This document shows positions 54,561 to 64,000 of a stretch of 64,000 nt of DNA, piece after piece (positions within the stretch are counted from its first letter, which is position 1; each line of letters begins with the position of its first letter). The stretch spans positions 1,178,001 through 1,242,000 of the forward strand of contig JAUCEF010000008.1 of assembly GCA_033558025.1 (NCBI GenBank), in the 5' to 3' direction. The notes beneath the pieces were generated by a model. It was not told the origin of the DNA, did not search any database, and saw only the letters and a program-made list of their open reading frames with translations. Made by a program: the position numbers and the translations under genes. This DNA comes from Phytophthora sp. 'mugwort' (lineage: Eukaryota > Oomycota > Peronosporomycetes > Peronosporales > Peronosporaceae).

Positions 54561-56330
54561 GTTGTGATTTTGTGACTCGAGTTGTGCGCAGATTAACCTC
54601 GACTGGGTTCTTGTCTACGGGCAGTAAAAGCTCGACCACTTTGATCATGTATTGCTCGAACGCCTCCATGGGGTATGATGAGCACACATCGTTCACAAGC
54701 CAATTGATGGCTGCCTCTGAAAGATTGGATGTCACTTCATCGTACGACGGTTGATTGTACTCTTCACTAAACGCATACGTAACCCAGTGAGCTTTTTCAA
54801 TTGCGTTCAAATACTCCACAGCGAGAGGACGTGCGCCCACAGCTTCGAGCTGTCGAGTTTATAGTCGTTATCACATTCACTCTTCGACATCTGAAAATCA
54901 ATGCCTGTTCGGCTGGCGACAGCTTTGATCCTCTCTTCTCAAAGCATTTGAAATAATGTGTCTAACGCAGAAATGATGTCCGGGTTCCGGGTACAGCTCA
55001 CTCACAGACGCGATTAGACCTTTTTGACGATTGGACACAAAAGTTGGTTTCCATCCCTGACCCACCGCAGCAATAGCTTCCTTCATGTGTGTCAGAAACC
55101 ACAGCCAATTAGAGTAGTCTTCCTGCTCCACTAGGGCAAGGCCAAACACCAAAATATAGCCATTAAGATCTTTCATAGTCGCCAAAAGAAACACACCACG
55201 CTTGTTCATAACACCCTTCAAGTAGATTCCATCAATACCAATAATATGGTTGCAATGTCTCATTGCTTGCAAACATGCACCAGAAAAGAAGCAGGCTCTT
55301 TTAAAGATACCTGTATCATTCTTCTTAAATCCAAAACCGGAGCATACATTTGCCTCCGTTACCACGCGTAAGTATAATTCGAGTTTGTGATAGCTGTCGA
55401 TGGCATCATCACGCAACAATTCGATAAGATCTCGCTTCAGCTTTGAAGCTGTTTGCCTATTCGTTGTGATTCGCGTGTCTTTTAAGAACCCCAATATGCA
55501 ATTGCCAGTGACACTGGCCCAGGTCCCATTGTAGGCTGGTAACATTTCACGCTCTAATATGCCCCGCATCGTCTCGTAAGGTACATCGTGCTGACGCTGA
55601 CGTGACGTATCTGCAGATAATCTTGCCTCCACAAATGTGTCCTCTTAAAATACAGCATGCCTGTGGTGGTTGTGTGACAAGGACATCTGCGTTATCTTCC
55701 ACTGCTCCCGTAGCCCGTAGACGCTGATTGAAAATGGACATTGCTCAGTAGTTCCTGGAACCGAAGGCTGTTGCCTCTTCAGTCTTTTGCACACATACCT
55801 TGCGTTCCCTTCTCGGGCTGTCATATGCCAGCTATTGCTCACCACCCGAAGCGAAAAGCCCTGTTGACGGGCAAAACGTCAATACCGCCAAGTTACGTCC
55901 GTGGTCTCTGACTTGGCCGTAGGTGGGAGTGATGCTCGATCCAAGGCAATGTCAACATCACTGCGAAGGAGTCTCAACTCTCGAAGTTCCGCTAAACTTT
56001 CAGCCTCAACCAAAGAAGCGGCAACACCTAGTGCTGCCATTGTAGTTTGTGGTACCAGCCGCACACCTGCCATGGCGATCCTCTCTGCGTTGCTGATGGC
56101 GGTTGCCCTCTCTCCGCGGATGGTAGCGGTGGCCCTCTCTCCGCTGCTGTGGCGACTCCGCTCCCTGTGCTGCTGGTGGCGGCTTCCCTGTCTGCTGCTG
56201 GCCGTGGTCCTCTCTGCGTTGCCGCTGCTGGTGGCGGCTGGTGGCGCTCTCTCCGCAGCTGGTGGCGGCTGCCCTCTCTGCGACTGCGGCTCCACGCTGT
56301 GTTCTTGCTGACTGAAACCACTTGCGTCAT
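54561..56330 (-). pseudogene. MULE transposase, nearly complete but broken
   Basis: The minus strand from about 56330 starts with a repeat-rich, Arg/Ala/Pro segment (56295-56080). Next comes a FAR1-like zinc region (WHMTAREGNARYVCKRLKRQ, CPFSISVYG...SLSHNHHRHA, 55840-55660) with two single stops. The catalytic MULE domain follows at 55632-54898: CNHIIGIDGIYLKGVMNKRG (first Asp), FGLALVEQEDYSNWLWFLTH, FVSNRQKGLIASVSELYPEP (the usual Asp of S-D-R is Asn) and HHFCVRHIISN. After a frameshift it continues YDEVTSNLSEAAINWLVNDV until the Gypsy fragment cuts it off. The SWIM finger is missing. Related to the MULE at 61-62.7 kb. Confidence 0.75.
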
Positions 56331-57231
56331 TCTGTCGTTTCAGCTCTTTAATTTTACTCGCGCGTAGTTAAAAGTAACTTGAATATAAACCAATCATGCA
56401 TACCTACTTACAATTCGCACACAACCTACTTATGTTGCGACAAACAATGACTGATCTACTTGTATAGTTAAATTCCTCTCGATTTGACAGATCTCAGTCC
56501 AAATCACTGATTATGGAAATCTCTCCAGTCTGCATGAAACATGTTAGGGCAAATCTAAGGAGGCCATTTTCGAGTAGGCCCACTTCATAGAAAAGGAAAG
56601 CTTGTTCAGACTTTGTACAATCTCCAGATCAGCTGGATATTATCCAAGAATAGTCAAGAATTTTTTTTTAAAGTTTAGTACAACATGCAGCGTGTCCGCT
56701 GCATCAGTCTGGGTCTGTTGCGTTTCCGAAATAGCGTCCAAGACCAAACAATCTCTTCCAGCCTGCGGATACTTGGTTCCTGGCCTCCACCTCCATCCCT
56801 CCGTCGTCAAGAAGCTGCAATAGGAGACTCGCACTAAGTGACCGTCTTCAAGGAAGTGGGAGGCCGCGCCGAAGCCCCGCGGCGTGAACAATGCTGCGAG
56901 AAGAAGTCTTGAGGGATAATCGGACAGCTGAAGATTTCACTATGTACGGTGACAAAAAGCCTCGGCAATGCATGGACGCCGACTACGTTTTCGTTCATTC
57001 GTCCACAGTCCAACAGAGGCGACCAGTAACCACACCAAGACTACCCGCGCGCCGCCCAGCATGATTTACGCTTGAACAAAGGTACACGTCTGCGTGTTTT
57101 CGATAGCTGCTTCCGTTTCTGCGACGAAAATGCCGCCAGCGTCGTGGAAGTTCCGTGGGCTACTGCACCATTTTTCGTGGAGATCTGATACACCGCGACG
57201 TTGAATTCGACTGTGAGCACCATCCAATCCA
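56331..57231. other. no gene seen
   Basis: Upstream of the MULE. Short ORFs on both strands without domain. No long inverted repeat matching the other MULE end was seen. Confidence 0.4.
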
Positions 57232-57522
57232 TTGCTATCTATCCTACCAAAGCCTGAAGCGAAGCCTCACGTGGTGAACAGCGTTCTTCCTCGTCATAAA
57301 ACCTGCCAGTTCTGCGGTTTCAAGTGTCTGGAATCTAACGAAATTCGTACGCACCGCTGCCACTGCACCAAGAATCTCGCTTGTGCAGAGAACCAGAAAA
57401 AGCGTCGTCGTACGGACAGCAAGGTGGCTGAGTACAAGTGTAATATGTGCGACAAGATCTACACGAAAATAGCTCATCCAGGTCGCATATATTGCCATGC
57501 CTTACACACTGGTAGGTGCTGA
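57232..57522 (+). pseudogene. zinc-finger-like ORF fragment
   Basis: A 96-codon frame without ATG contains HKTCQFCGFKCLESNEIRTH and EYKCNMCDKIYTKIAHPGRI, with C-x2-C pairs and following His/Cys like two degenerate C2H2 fingers, and a basic KKRRRT linker. The lack of a start and its position beside a hAT element suggest a transposon-derived zinc-finger piece. Confidence 0.35.
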
Positions 57523-57879
57523 ACAACCTTTTACGGGGTTTCGACGCAGGTGCTTCTCCTGCTTAACCTGCTTGTTGACCACACTTGTCACTGTGAACTT
57601 TGTCGCTGTTCATTCCGTCCCCCACTGCAAGCTCCAGACAGGGCTGCTGAAATAGCATGACCATAATAATAATGATCATACATATCATTCATAAATGGGT
57701 TTGATAAAAGTCCATTACATATCATACTGTATATTTGAAAGCCTACCAACCGTATTTATGTTAAAGGCACCTCAAAGTTATGAGTCAACCATATTTGCTG
57801 AGTACGGGTTGGCGATTTCTATGTCATTGTGCATTTTTCAATCCACCACCAAGTATCCAATCCCTCTCTGCTCCCTCTG
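57523..57879. other. spacer
   Basis: No coding feature recognised before the hAT remnant. Confidence 0.4.
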
Positions 57880-59553
57880 CTTCCAGTCATGGTTATCGCC
57901 ACCAGACCAATATCCACGTCTGTCCAAGTCACTGGGGTTTATTTTCAACCGTGACGGGACGACTTCGATGAAGTCATTCTCGAATATTTTCGATGTCGTT
58001 GTGGCACGTTTAGAATGCAAACTCGCCGAAACGGGTTCGCCACACTAATGCAGCACGTCAGGCGGGAGCATCCAAATTTCGAGGCCAAATTGCTCGAGGC
58101 CATGACTGCTGCGACAGGGTCGCTGCTGATCTACGTTCAAAATCCTCACAGCATATCTATGGCCGACTCGGGGTGTGTGGGGTTGGCATATGCAACTTCC
58201 TCTCACGTTTTGTGAAAATCGATCAACGAGACGGTAAGTGAAGCGTTATTTATTAACCCAGATTAAAAACATTTTAACTCATATTAACCATTTATATTTC
58301 GTTCGTTCTTAGCTATACGACACTGGATCTGGCATGCGTCGAGACACTGCAAGCTGCAATGGAAGGTGTCTCTGTGGTAATAGAGGGGTCGATCGCCCCC
58401 GAGATGCCGGACCGCTTTGGGCTCATCCTTGATGGATAGACCCATATGTCCGAGCCCTACTCGGAGCTTGCCTGTTATGAGGTGGATGGCAAGGTGGGGA
58501 ATGCATAACCTCACTTATTGTTTAGCCGACACGCTGCTGTCGCGAGACTTCGGCGAGCAGCTCGATTAATGACTGTGTATTGTAGGCGACAATTACAGTT
58601 AGCACACGACTCGCTTCGCTTGTTGGTGTCCCATGGGTCGAGCGGGATTCGCAGACTCACCCGAGCGGTACAAGAGGACCTTCAAAACCATGAGTCAGAT
58701 CTTGCCGAAGTACATGCGTTGATGACCAAGCTACGGACTCTTGATACAATCGGTTAAACTGGGGTATCCCTTCTTTTATTCTGTGTCTTACGTTTTAGTG
58801 ATCGACTAATTAGCTTACTTGTGATAGATGTACGATGTCACTCGTGGATTTTGATCATGCATACCGTTAGTTTTCTTTTTAAGAGCTTTGAAAAAGCAAA
58901 CGTACCCAGATAATTTGCGCATTGCGGGTTAATGGAAATAAGACCGTCAAGCCATTCGTGCACGTCCAGCAGGTCAGCGCCTCCTTGAATCGCCCTCGAT
59001 ACTGATTCCACTGCGTTCAGCTCCTTCAGGAGCGTGCGAAGACGACGGTTGCTTGAGGACCGGGGATAACGTCTGCGTTATCGTAATAATCCTAGTCAAG
59101 GTGTTCGACAAGCTTAAGGTATCGGTGCAATATCGCGAAAGTTGAACTCCACCTGTTATCCGCCGATTTACAGACCGAAAGCTCGTTTTAAACCACGAAT
59201 TACCATAAATGCCGCGACTTTGAGTAGGGCTGCGCTCGTGTCCTGTGCGGTAACACACACCGGCTAACCCGGGCGGAAAAGCTGTACTGCAACTTTTTGC
59301 TGTAACTGACACCGCAAAGCCCGCATCGGACGAAGTGGATGCTACATCTTTCGTCGAGCGCCTTCAACGAAGAAGACTTGCGCTGTATGTGCAGAAGTAC
59401 ACGCTGGTCCGTAGTATTCACTCCACCTTTACTATTGTGGAGAGGTGCTTCAGTATTGCTCGGACGACATTTGGCCACGAGCGCAATATCTGCCTTACAG
59501 CTACGCTCGAGCAAATACTCTTTCTCCACCAGACGCGAGCTACTGGGATATAG
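57880..59553 (+). pseudogene. hAT transposase remnant with an inverted central block
   Basis: Plus-strand pieces 57900-58750: a BED-like finger and NGFATLMQHVRREHPNFEAK, LLEAMTAATGSLLIYVQNPH, DRFGLILDG (catalytic region) and RAVQEDLQNHESDLAEVHAL. The C-terminal dimerisation domain is also plus-strand, at 59335-59553 (STFTIVERCFSIARTTFGHE). Between them (about 59195-58910) the expected middle part lies on the MINUS strand: DNRWSSTFAILHRYLKLVEH, NRRLRTLLKELNAVESVSRA, LLDVHEWLDGLISINP. The middle of the element was therefore inverted after insertion. Many stops and frameshifts elsewhere. Confidence 0.65.
58780..59325 (-). other. inverted segment within the hAT remnant
   Basis: The hAT motifs here run opposite to those on both sides. 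Breakpoints are placed by loss of plus-strand motifs at about 58757 and their return at about 59335; exact ends are uncertain. Confidence 0.55.
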
Positions 59554-59712
59554 GTACTGTTGATAGTCTCAGAAGCTGAAGAAACCCACATGGATAACCG
59601 TCATAATGGCAATATGTATGTGTTCCTTTTTCTACATGACATTATTTATGCAGAGGGTTCTACTTGGTGTTGGTCATTATCCTAAAACTCAACGCTAACG
59701 TCGCTCCGTCCA

Positions 59713-59969
59713 TCTGTCTGTCTGTCACGACATAACGTGATTCTATACGCAATCTCATTGGCTGTCGAGCGCAGCGAAGGCGGCCCTCATTCGCTGACAC
59801 ATTCTTTCGCTGAAGGCGGTCATTGGTGGAAGTATAGTTAAACGATTGGTTGAAAATTAAAATATATTTTCTTATGTGGGCCGGCCCGCGTCCGCTGCGC
59901 TCCGACGGGTTTCAATATACTGGGATCAAAACTAAACCCATCGCCGCGTAGGCGGCGGCGCTCGGCTAG
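59713..59969 (+). mobile_element. short non-autonomous Helitron-like element
   Basis: The right end has a perfect hairpin CGCCGC-GTAG-GCGGCG (59942-59957), then 8 nt and CTAG (59966-59969), followed by T: the structure of a Helitron 3' terminus. The left end TCTGTCTGTCTGTCACGAC starts with TC right after an A (59712), giving the expected A/T insertion site. Inside is non-coding. Helitrons are abundant in Phytophthora. The left border is less certain than the right. Confidence 0.45.
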
Positions 59970-60260
59970 TTGATATATCAACGCCACTCCCACTAAATAA
60001 ATATGTCATAATCGGCAGCCCTGCTTCCAGTACTTTGGACGAGTATCTCTTAGTCCCTCATTCACCGAGTATATCGAGTATACATTTTCCGACTTAATAT
60101 AGAAAATGGCTCGGTAATTTTGAACGTTCATACAAATTTCAAGACAAGCGGTTGGAATTTCCGAAGTTAATTTCCTTTTTTTTGTCTGCAGATGCACGGG
60201 GAGGGGGGTAGAGGATAGATATATCCGAGATGTGCAGCGTGTGCACTTGTTTTATGCCAT

Positions 60261-60326
60261 GGAAAGGAGGAATTACCGTATCAAGTGAAAATCTACTTAG
60301 ACTTTCAGCCATATGATTTCAGATGT
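60261..60326 (+). repeat. left inverted repeat of the 60-63 kb element
   Basis: Partner of 63402-63460. The core match is 36 bp, plus 12 bp after a short insertion. Confidence 0.6.
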
Positions 60327-60666
60327 GAAGTACTTACTAAGTAGTTACGACAGACCGTTAAGTTCGCACGCCAGTCGAGCTTCGCAACCTGACGGTTGGC
60401 AGGCCACGCAACGCAAGCCCCCCACTTGCTGGAAATGCGCGAAAGTATTTGCGCGGCCTGCCAACCTCCGTCGCCTCCTCGAAAAGAAATTCAGGTGCGA
60501 CAAGAAATCAAGAAAGGCTCAATGCGACGCGCGCAAGGCCGCCAGACGTGCTTCGAGCCGTGTTCACTACCTCAAGACAAAGCTGGAGCGCGCAGGCGGC
60601 CTCATGGCCGAAGAAAACGGAAAGCAGGTGTGGAAGGCGCCTAATTCAGCCGTTGGTGCAGGCTAA
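60313..60666 (+). CDS. small zinc-finger-like ORF
   Basis: 117 residues from ATG 60313, which lies within the left inverted repeat. The middle has TCWKCAKVFARPANLRRLLE, then KKFRC: a C2H2 finger layout (C-x2-C-x-x-F) in which the first zinc His position is Leu. A very basic region (KKSRKAQCDARKAARRASSR) follows. It may encode an accessory DNA-binding protein of the surrounding element or be a remnant of one. Open frame without stop, but small. Confidence 0.35.
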   Translation: MISDVKYLLSSYDRPLSSHASRASQPDGWQATQRKPPTCWKCAKVFARPANLRRLLEKKFRCDKKSRKAQCDARKAARRASSRVHYLKTKLERAGGLMAEENGKQVWKAPNSAVGAG

Positions 60667-61062
60667 AGCTCTAGCTAAGGAAGACTTTAGCAACCTTATC
60701 GACTTCGGCTGAGATGGGTAATACAGTACACGCATGATATCACCCATGCAAATGACATACAAATATTAAGTTATATTTGTGTCATTTTGTGGATACCTCT
60801 CCAAATGCGGTCAGAATAAATTGCTCTTGGTTACAATGACATGCCTTTATTTGGTCAGAGTCAGTGTAAATACGTCTGTATATGTCCCCAAAAAGAGTTT
60901 AATTACACGAATTATCGAAATAAATCCCAAAAATGATCAGATAACTTTGTGTTATATATTGAATAATATATACTACGAACGCAACTACTTCGACGTACCC
61001 CTCGTACTATTTTTCACCACCTTTAGCTTTTTTGCACTTGTGCTTGGATTTAGGTCCTGGCT
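60667..61062. other. spacer inside the TIR element
   Basis: AT-rich; no gene recognised between the zinc-finger ORF and the MULE remnant. Confidence 0.4.
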
Positions 61063-62720
61063 TCAATCCACGTTTCCCCTTCTCTTGTGTAGGTTCAGCA
61101 ATGGGGGGCATCTTGATCGACCTATCCCTTTCGAGCTGAACGTTCGCGGGCCATGGCTTAAAAGGAACATTGTACTTGTTTCCGAATGACTTACAGAAAG
61201 GCGCGTTGCATCATACAGAGTTGTAATAGAAGTTCGGTCCATCACTGCAGCTTTTAAGGCATGCACACACGGAAATTCAGTATTAACCCAGTCCCCACAG
61301 GTGCAATCCTTATTGTGTAGGTCAACTTGTCTCCAGGGGTGGAGGTACCCACTTTCCTTAGTAGGTCCAAGGAATTGAACAGCGTACGAGCCTTCCATGC
61401 AAGCAATAGCATCGCATGTTTCGGCCGCTAAAGTCCGTGCTTTCAATTTTGGTATCCAGAAAGGAACGAGACTTGATCCAGAATCCAATTTGGCCCATAT
61501 GGTGACCTGCTGTCTGTGCTGAGATACCAATCGACTCAGTTGACGGAAGTACATAACAAAAGCGTCGAGAAGCTTCGCGCTACAACACACGTTCCCGATC
61601 CAGTTGTTTGCCTGTTCCGATAGGTTCGAAGTGATCTCTCCGTAAACTGGCATCTTGTAATGCAGCTGGAATTGATACTTGACTCAGTGTTTAGGATCTA
61701 GGTTATGATGTTGTACAGTTTTTGGCTTCGTATAAGCCAGTTCAACCTTAATTAAACAAGTTAAAGTCGTTCTCGCAATCGCTGCGGGCCATTTTACAAA
61801 TGAGGCCGCGATCTTCATTTGCCAACGGTGTACCCCCTCTTGTGATGTTTCCCATGATGTGCCTTAAACAGAACCGGTGTCCGGCGTCGGGAAAAACGTC
61901 GTGCACGGCAGAGAGAAGTCCTTTCTGCTGATAGGACACAACAGTGAATCTGCCGATGTCCCCCCAGGGCCCTTTCACCACGGACTGATACCGCACCCAG
62001 TGTTCGTAATTCTCTTTCAGAGCTATTTTAAACCCAAAAGGAAGTATGGATTTGTTATAATCCTTGGAGGTCGCAACAAGAAATACACCGTACTGATTCA
62101 TCTCACTTTTGAGATGAGCCCCATCAAATCCAAACAAGCGCCGTGATCTGCGCGCTATATGCGACCCGACACCAGGAACAAAGCACGCCCTTCTAAACTG
62201 CCCGTCAGCAAACTTCTCGAAACGCCAGGCACAGCCTGGGTTCTTAGCAGCCATAAGTCTCAGGTAACCTTCTAGGTTTTGGTAACTCTCCAGTCGATCC
62301 CCATGCAAAGGTTCATCAATCTGCGCCTTAATTCTAGACACGACAATACGGGCGACTGATATTCACTTTCCTTTCAGGAACTTCGTAATTGCGGCTCCAT
62401 TTGTTGTAGCTGTCGAGTAATTGTGTGCCGGTAGCATCTCTCGTTCAACCAGCGCAACCATTTCTGTTGTCTGGATCGTGGTGTTGCGCGGGGACGTAGC
62501 AGCTTCAGTGGCAGACCCTTTTGCACAAGGAGCGGTAGTAAATCCGAAAAATTGCGCGTGGTTATGACTAAAACTGGCCTTCGTGACTTTTCATTAGCCA
62601 TCAGAACCAGTATCTGGACACATTGACGAAGAATGGACATCGCAGCTTCCGCCTGGCTGAATAGTGTCATGAGACTGCTTGCTGACCATGCAGAAACTTG
62701 CCGCGTTTCCAGAGCCATTT
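61063..62720 (-). pseudogene. MULE transposase remnant with SWIM finger
   Basis: The minus-strand N-terminal part (62718-62374) is poorly conserved. The catalytic part (62341-61748) has RRSRRLFGFDGAHLKSEMNQ (first Asp), YGVFLVATSKDYNKSILPFG, FTVVSYQQKGLLSAVHDVFP (Asp of the second motif lost: S-Y-Q) and HRFCLRHIMGNI. After a frame break it continues GEITSNLSEQANNWIGNVCC (61653-) and the SWIM zinc finger DCTCGDWVNTEFPCVHALKA (CxC...CxH, about 61300-61240), ending ...NLHKRRGNVD at 61063. Related to the MULE at 54.6-56.3 kb, but with a preserved SWIM domain. Inactive because of frame breaks and a lost catalytic residue. Confidence 0.75.
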
Positions 62721-63401
62721 GTTTTCGCGCTGTTGAACTTCACGAAAACCTGGAAGCCATATCTTGATGCAAATTGCTTAACGTTGCTGCGCAGTCAGTC
62801 GAGTCCCGAAGTGTCACTCGATATTTTTCCGCTTGTTGTACGCGGTTCCAAAATCGACACTCGTCCTAGGCGTCTCCATTAGGCTAGTATCCGCCCGCAA
62901 ATGCCCATTGCAACAGCTTCTTTCGCGTGTCCATGATCCAGAGTAAAGGGCGCGTTTCGAAAGGGGTGCTTTTGAGATACTTATCCATCGGCGGCATTCT
63001 AAGTTCAGCAAGCAGTTGAAAGCCAACGTAATGAGTGTAAGGCGGACTCCAAAAATTTAAATTGAGGCTGGACTTGTGAACGGAACCTTGTCGGGCTAGC
63101 ACGAATTGCACAAGATTACCACGTTGGCGAGAGCTAGGACAGAGGGAGAAACGAACTATGTAAATACACACTGCAACGTTTCTCACATTCCGAATGTTTA
63201 TTCATAGACCAGGATGCGTAGAAAGCGAAGTTCACGCGTGCAACCTTATCTACAAATAGCGACATAAAGACAAAAGTGAAAATCGTTCTGGTCAGAAAGT
63301 TTTGATGTCCGACTATTTCTGCTCGTACTAATTTAGCTTAAGTTCGTATGAACTTAACATGGCGGTCCATATAACATTTCACTTAACATTGACCAACAAC
63401 G
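62721..63401. other. decayed upstream part of the MULE element
   Basis: Minus-strand ORFs (62884-63186 and others) show no clear domain. This is probably the worn-out FAR1-like N-terminus and leader. Confidence 0.35.
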
Positions 63402-63460
63402 ACATCTGAAATCTGCATCTAAGTAGATTTTCACTTAGATAAGGTAATTCCTCCCATGGA
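63402..63460 (-). repeat. right inverted repeat of the 60-63 kb element
   Basis: Inverted partner of 60261-60326: TCTAAGTAGATTTTCACTT then GATAAGGTAATTCCTCC. Confidence 0.6.
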
Positions 63461-63682
63461 AAGCAAATCACGCGCAGCGAGGGGGCATTTGTTGCAAATC
63501 ATCGCACGGGACAAGGCTTGCAGTCTGTAAGCACCGTTTCCGTCCGACGATTTGCAGTTTTCAGACAGCTGTATCTGTAAGTTACAGTTAGTTAAATATT
63601 CTGGCACACAACGGCAGCTGGCAGGCACCAAACATTGCAGAATTGGCCGCGACGATTGTAAGAGCCAAGAAGAAGCGGAGAC

Positions 63683-64000
63683 ATGACAGGCGACGAAGCC
63701 CCGCGCCGTACGCCCTCTGAGATGGCAAATTATTGTACGTATGTTTTGGTATGATGGTAGTGTGTACGGCTTAACTAACTAGGCTGTTGTTGTGCAGACT
63801 TGGATAACCCCGTCGCAGCAGCTAGGGCCGCTGCGACTAGGCATCAGCAGCCACCCTGACCGCTGAATGGAAAGGGACGAGCGTATGAGCTGCGCAACCG
63901 TGAAGTAGTGCAGCGAGTGCAACAGGTGGCTACTGGTGAGGGTGGGGATACGACAAGTGCGTGGAAGCCGTCGACAGCCGAGAAGCCAACAAGTGAGAAG
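63683..64000 (+). pseudogene. partial unknown ORF at the right edge, with intron and one stop
   Basis: ATG 63683 begins MTGDEAPRRTPSEMANY. A donor GTACGT (about 63737) and acceptor TTGTGCAG (about 63799) define a ~63-nt intron, after which LDNPVAAARAAATRHQQPP runs into TGA. Beyond that, in the same frame, NGKGRAYELRNREVVQRVQQ continues to the window end. One nonsense codon breaks an otherwise coherent frame. It may belong to a repeat family or a gene truncated by the window. No domain recognised. Confidence 0.35.

Larger units (their letters stand above)
60261..63460. mobile_element. TIR-bounded element with MULE remnant and zinc-finger ORF
   Basis: Inverted repeats: left GGAGGAATTACC through AAGTGAAAATCTACTTAGA (60266-60301), then a second shared block GATTTCAGATGT (60315-60326). 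The right copy is inverted at 63402-63454 with few differences. The 3.2 kb between them holds a minus-strand MULE transposase remnant and a small plus-strand zinc-finger ORF that begins inside the left repeat. No target duplication identified. Confidence 0.55.

Overview
The window looks like nuclear DNA of an oomycete, most probably a Phytophthora-type plant pathogen. Three things point there: small (66-110 nt) GT-AG introns, oomycete-style initiator motifs (YCAYTYY) upstream of several starts, and both hallmark oomycete effector classes (RXLR and Crinkler) lying among many decayed transposons. No bacterial operon, CRISPR array, rRNA or complete tRNA is visible.

Layout. 0-5.5 kb is gene-poor: a broken RXLR effector gene carrying a foldback MITE, and a broken sugar-porter gene. 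5.57-10.27 kb is a nearly complete, young Ty1/Copia retrotransposon with two LTRs and a GGTTC target duplication, inserted into a minus-strand chromodomain ORF. 10.5-16.6 kb holds remnants of Ty3/Gypsy, PiggyBac and hAT elements. A clean histone H4 gene with a 3' histone stem-loop lies at 17.07-17.47 kb. At 18.01-20.33 kb a terminal-inverted-repeat element (186-bp arms, AATGTG direct repeats outside) encloses a broken Crinkler gene. At 20.4-23.4 kb three paralogous genes encode small secreted Ser/Thr/Ala-rich, probably GPI-anchored proteins, with shared core promoters; more distant relatives sit at 28.2 and 49.1 kb.

24-37.9 kb is again repeat-rich: Tc1/mariner-like, Harbinger and hAT pseudogenes, an ankyrin pseudogene, a PPDK pseudogene and one intact-looking RXLR candidate (30.3 kb). 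38.2-49.5 kb is a compact island of housekeeping genes: COX20 (2 exons), a Rab GTPase with a long N-terminal extension and CaaX end (7 exons), an unknown conserved-looking gene, a multi-KH RNA-binding protein (3 exons, one only 7 nt) and TFIIIB subunit BDP1 (4 exons, one GC-AG intron). KH and BDP1 are divergent from a ~450-bp shared promoter region. 49.6-64 kb returns to transposons: a GATC-rich Gypsy gag-protease fragment, MULE transposases, a hAT copy with an internally inverted block, a short Helitron-like element, and a MULE remnant between inverted repeats.

The window is thus a small 'two-speed genome' picture: a dense core-gene island flanked by transposon-rich DNA that holds effector genes, most of them broken. 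Exon structures were worked out by hand from splice signals and reading-frame continuity. Family names rest on recognised motifs and not on a database search.
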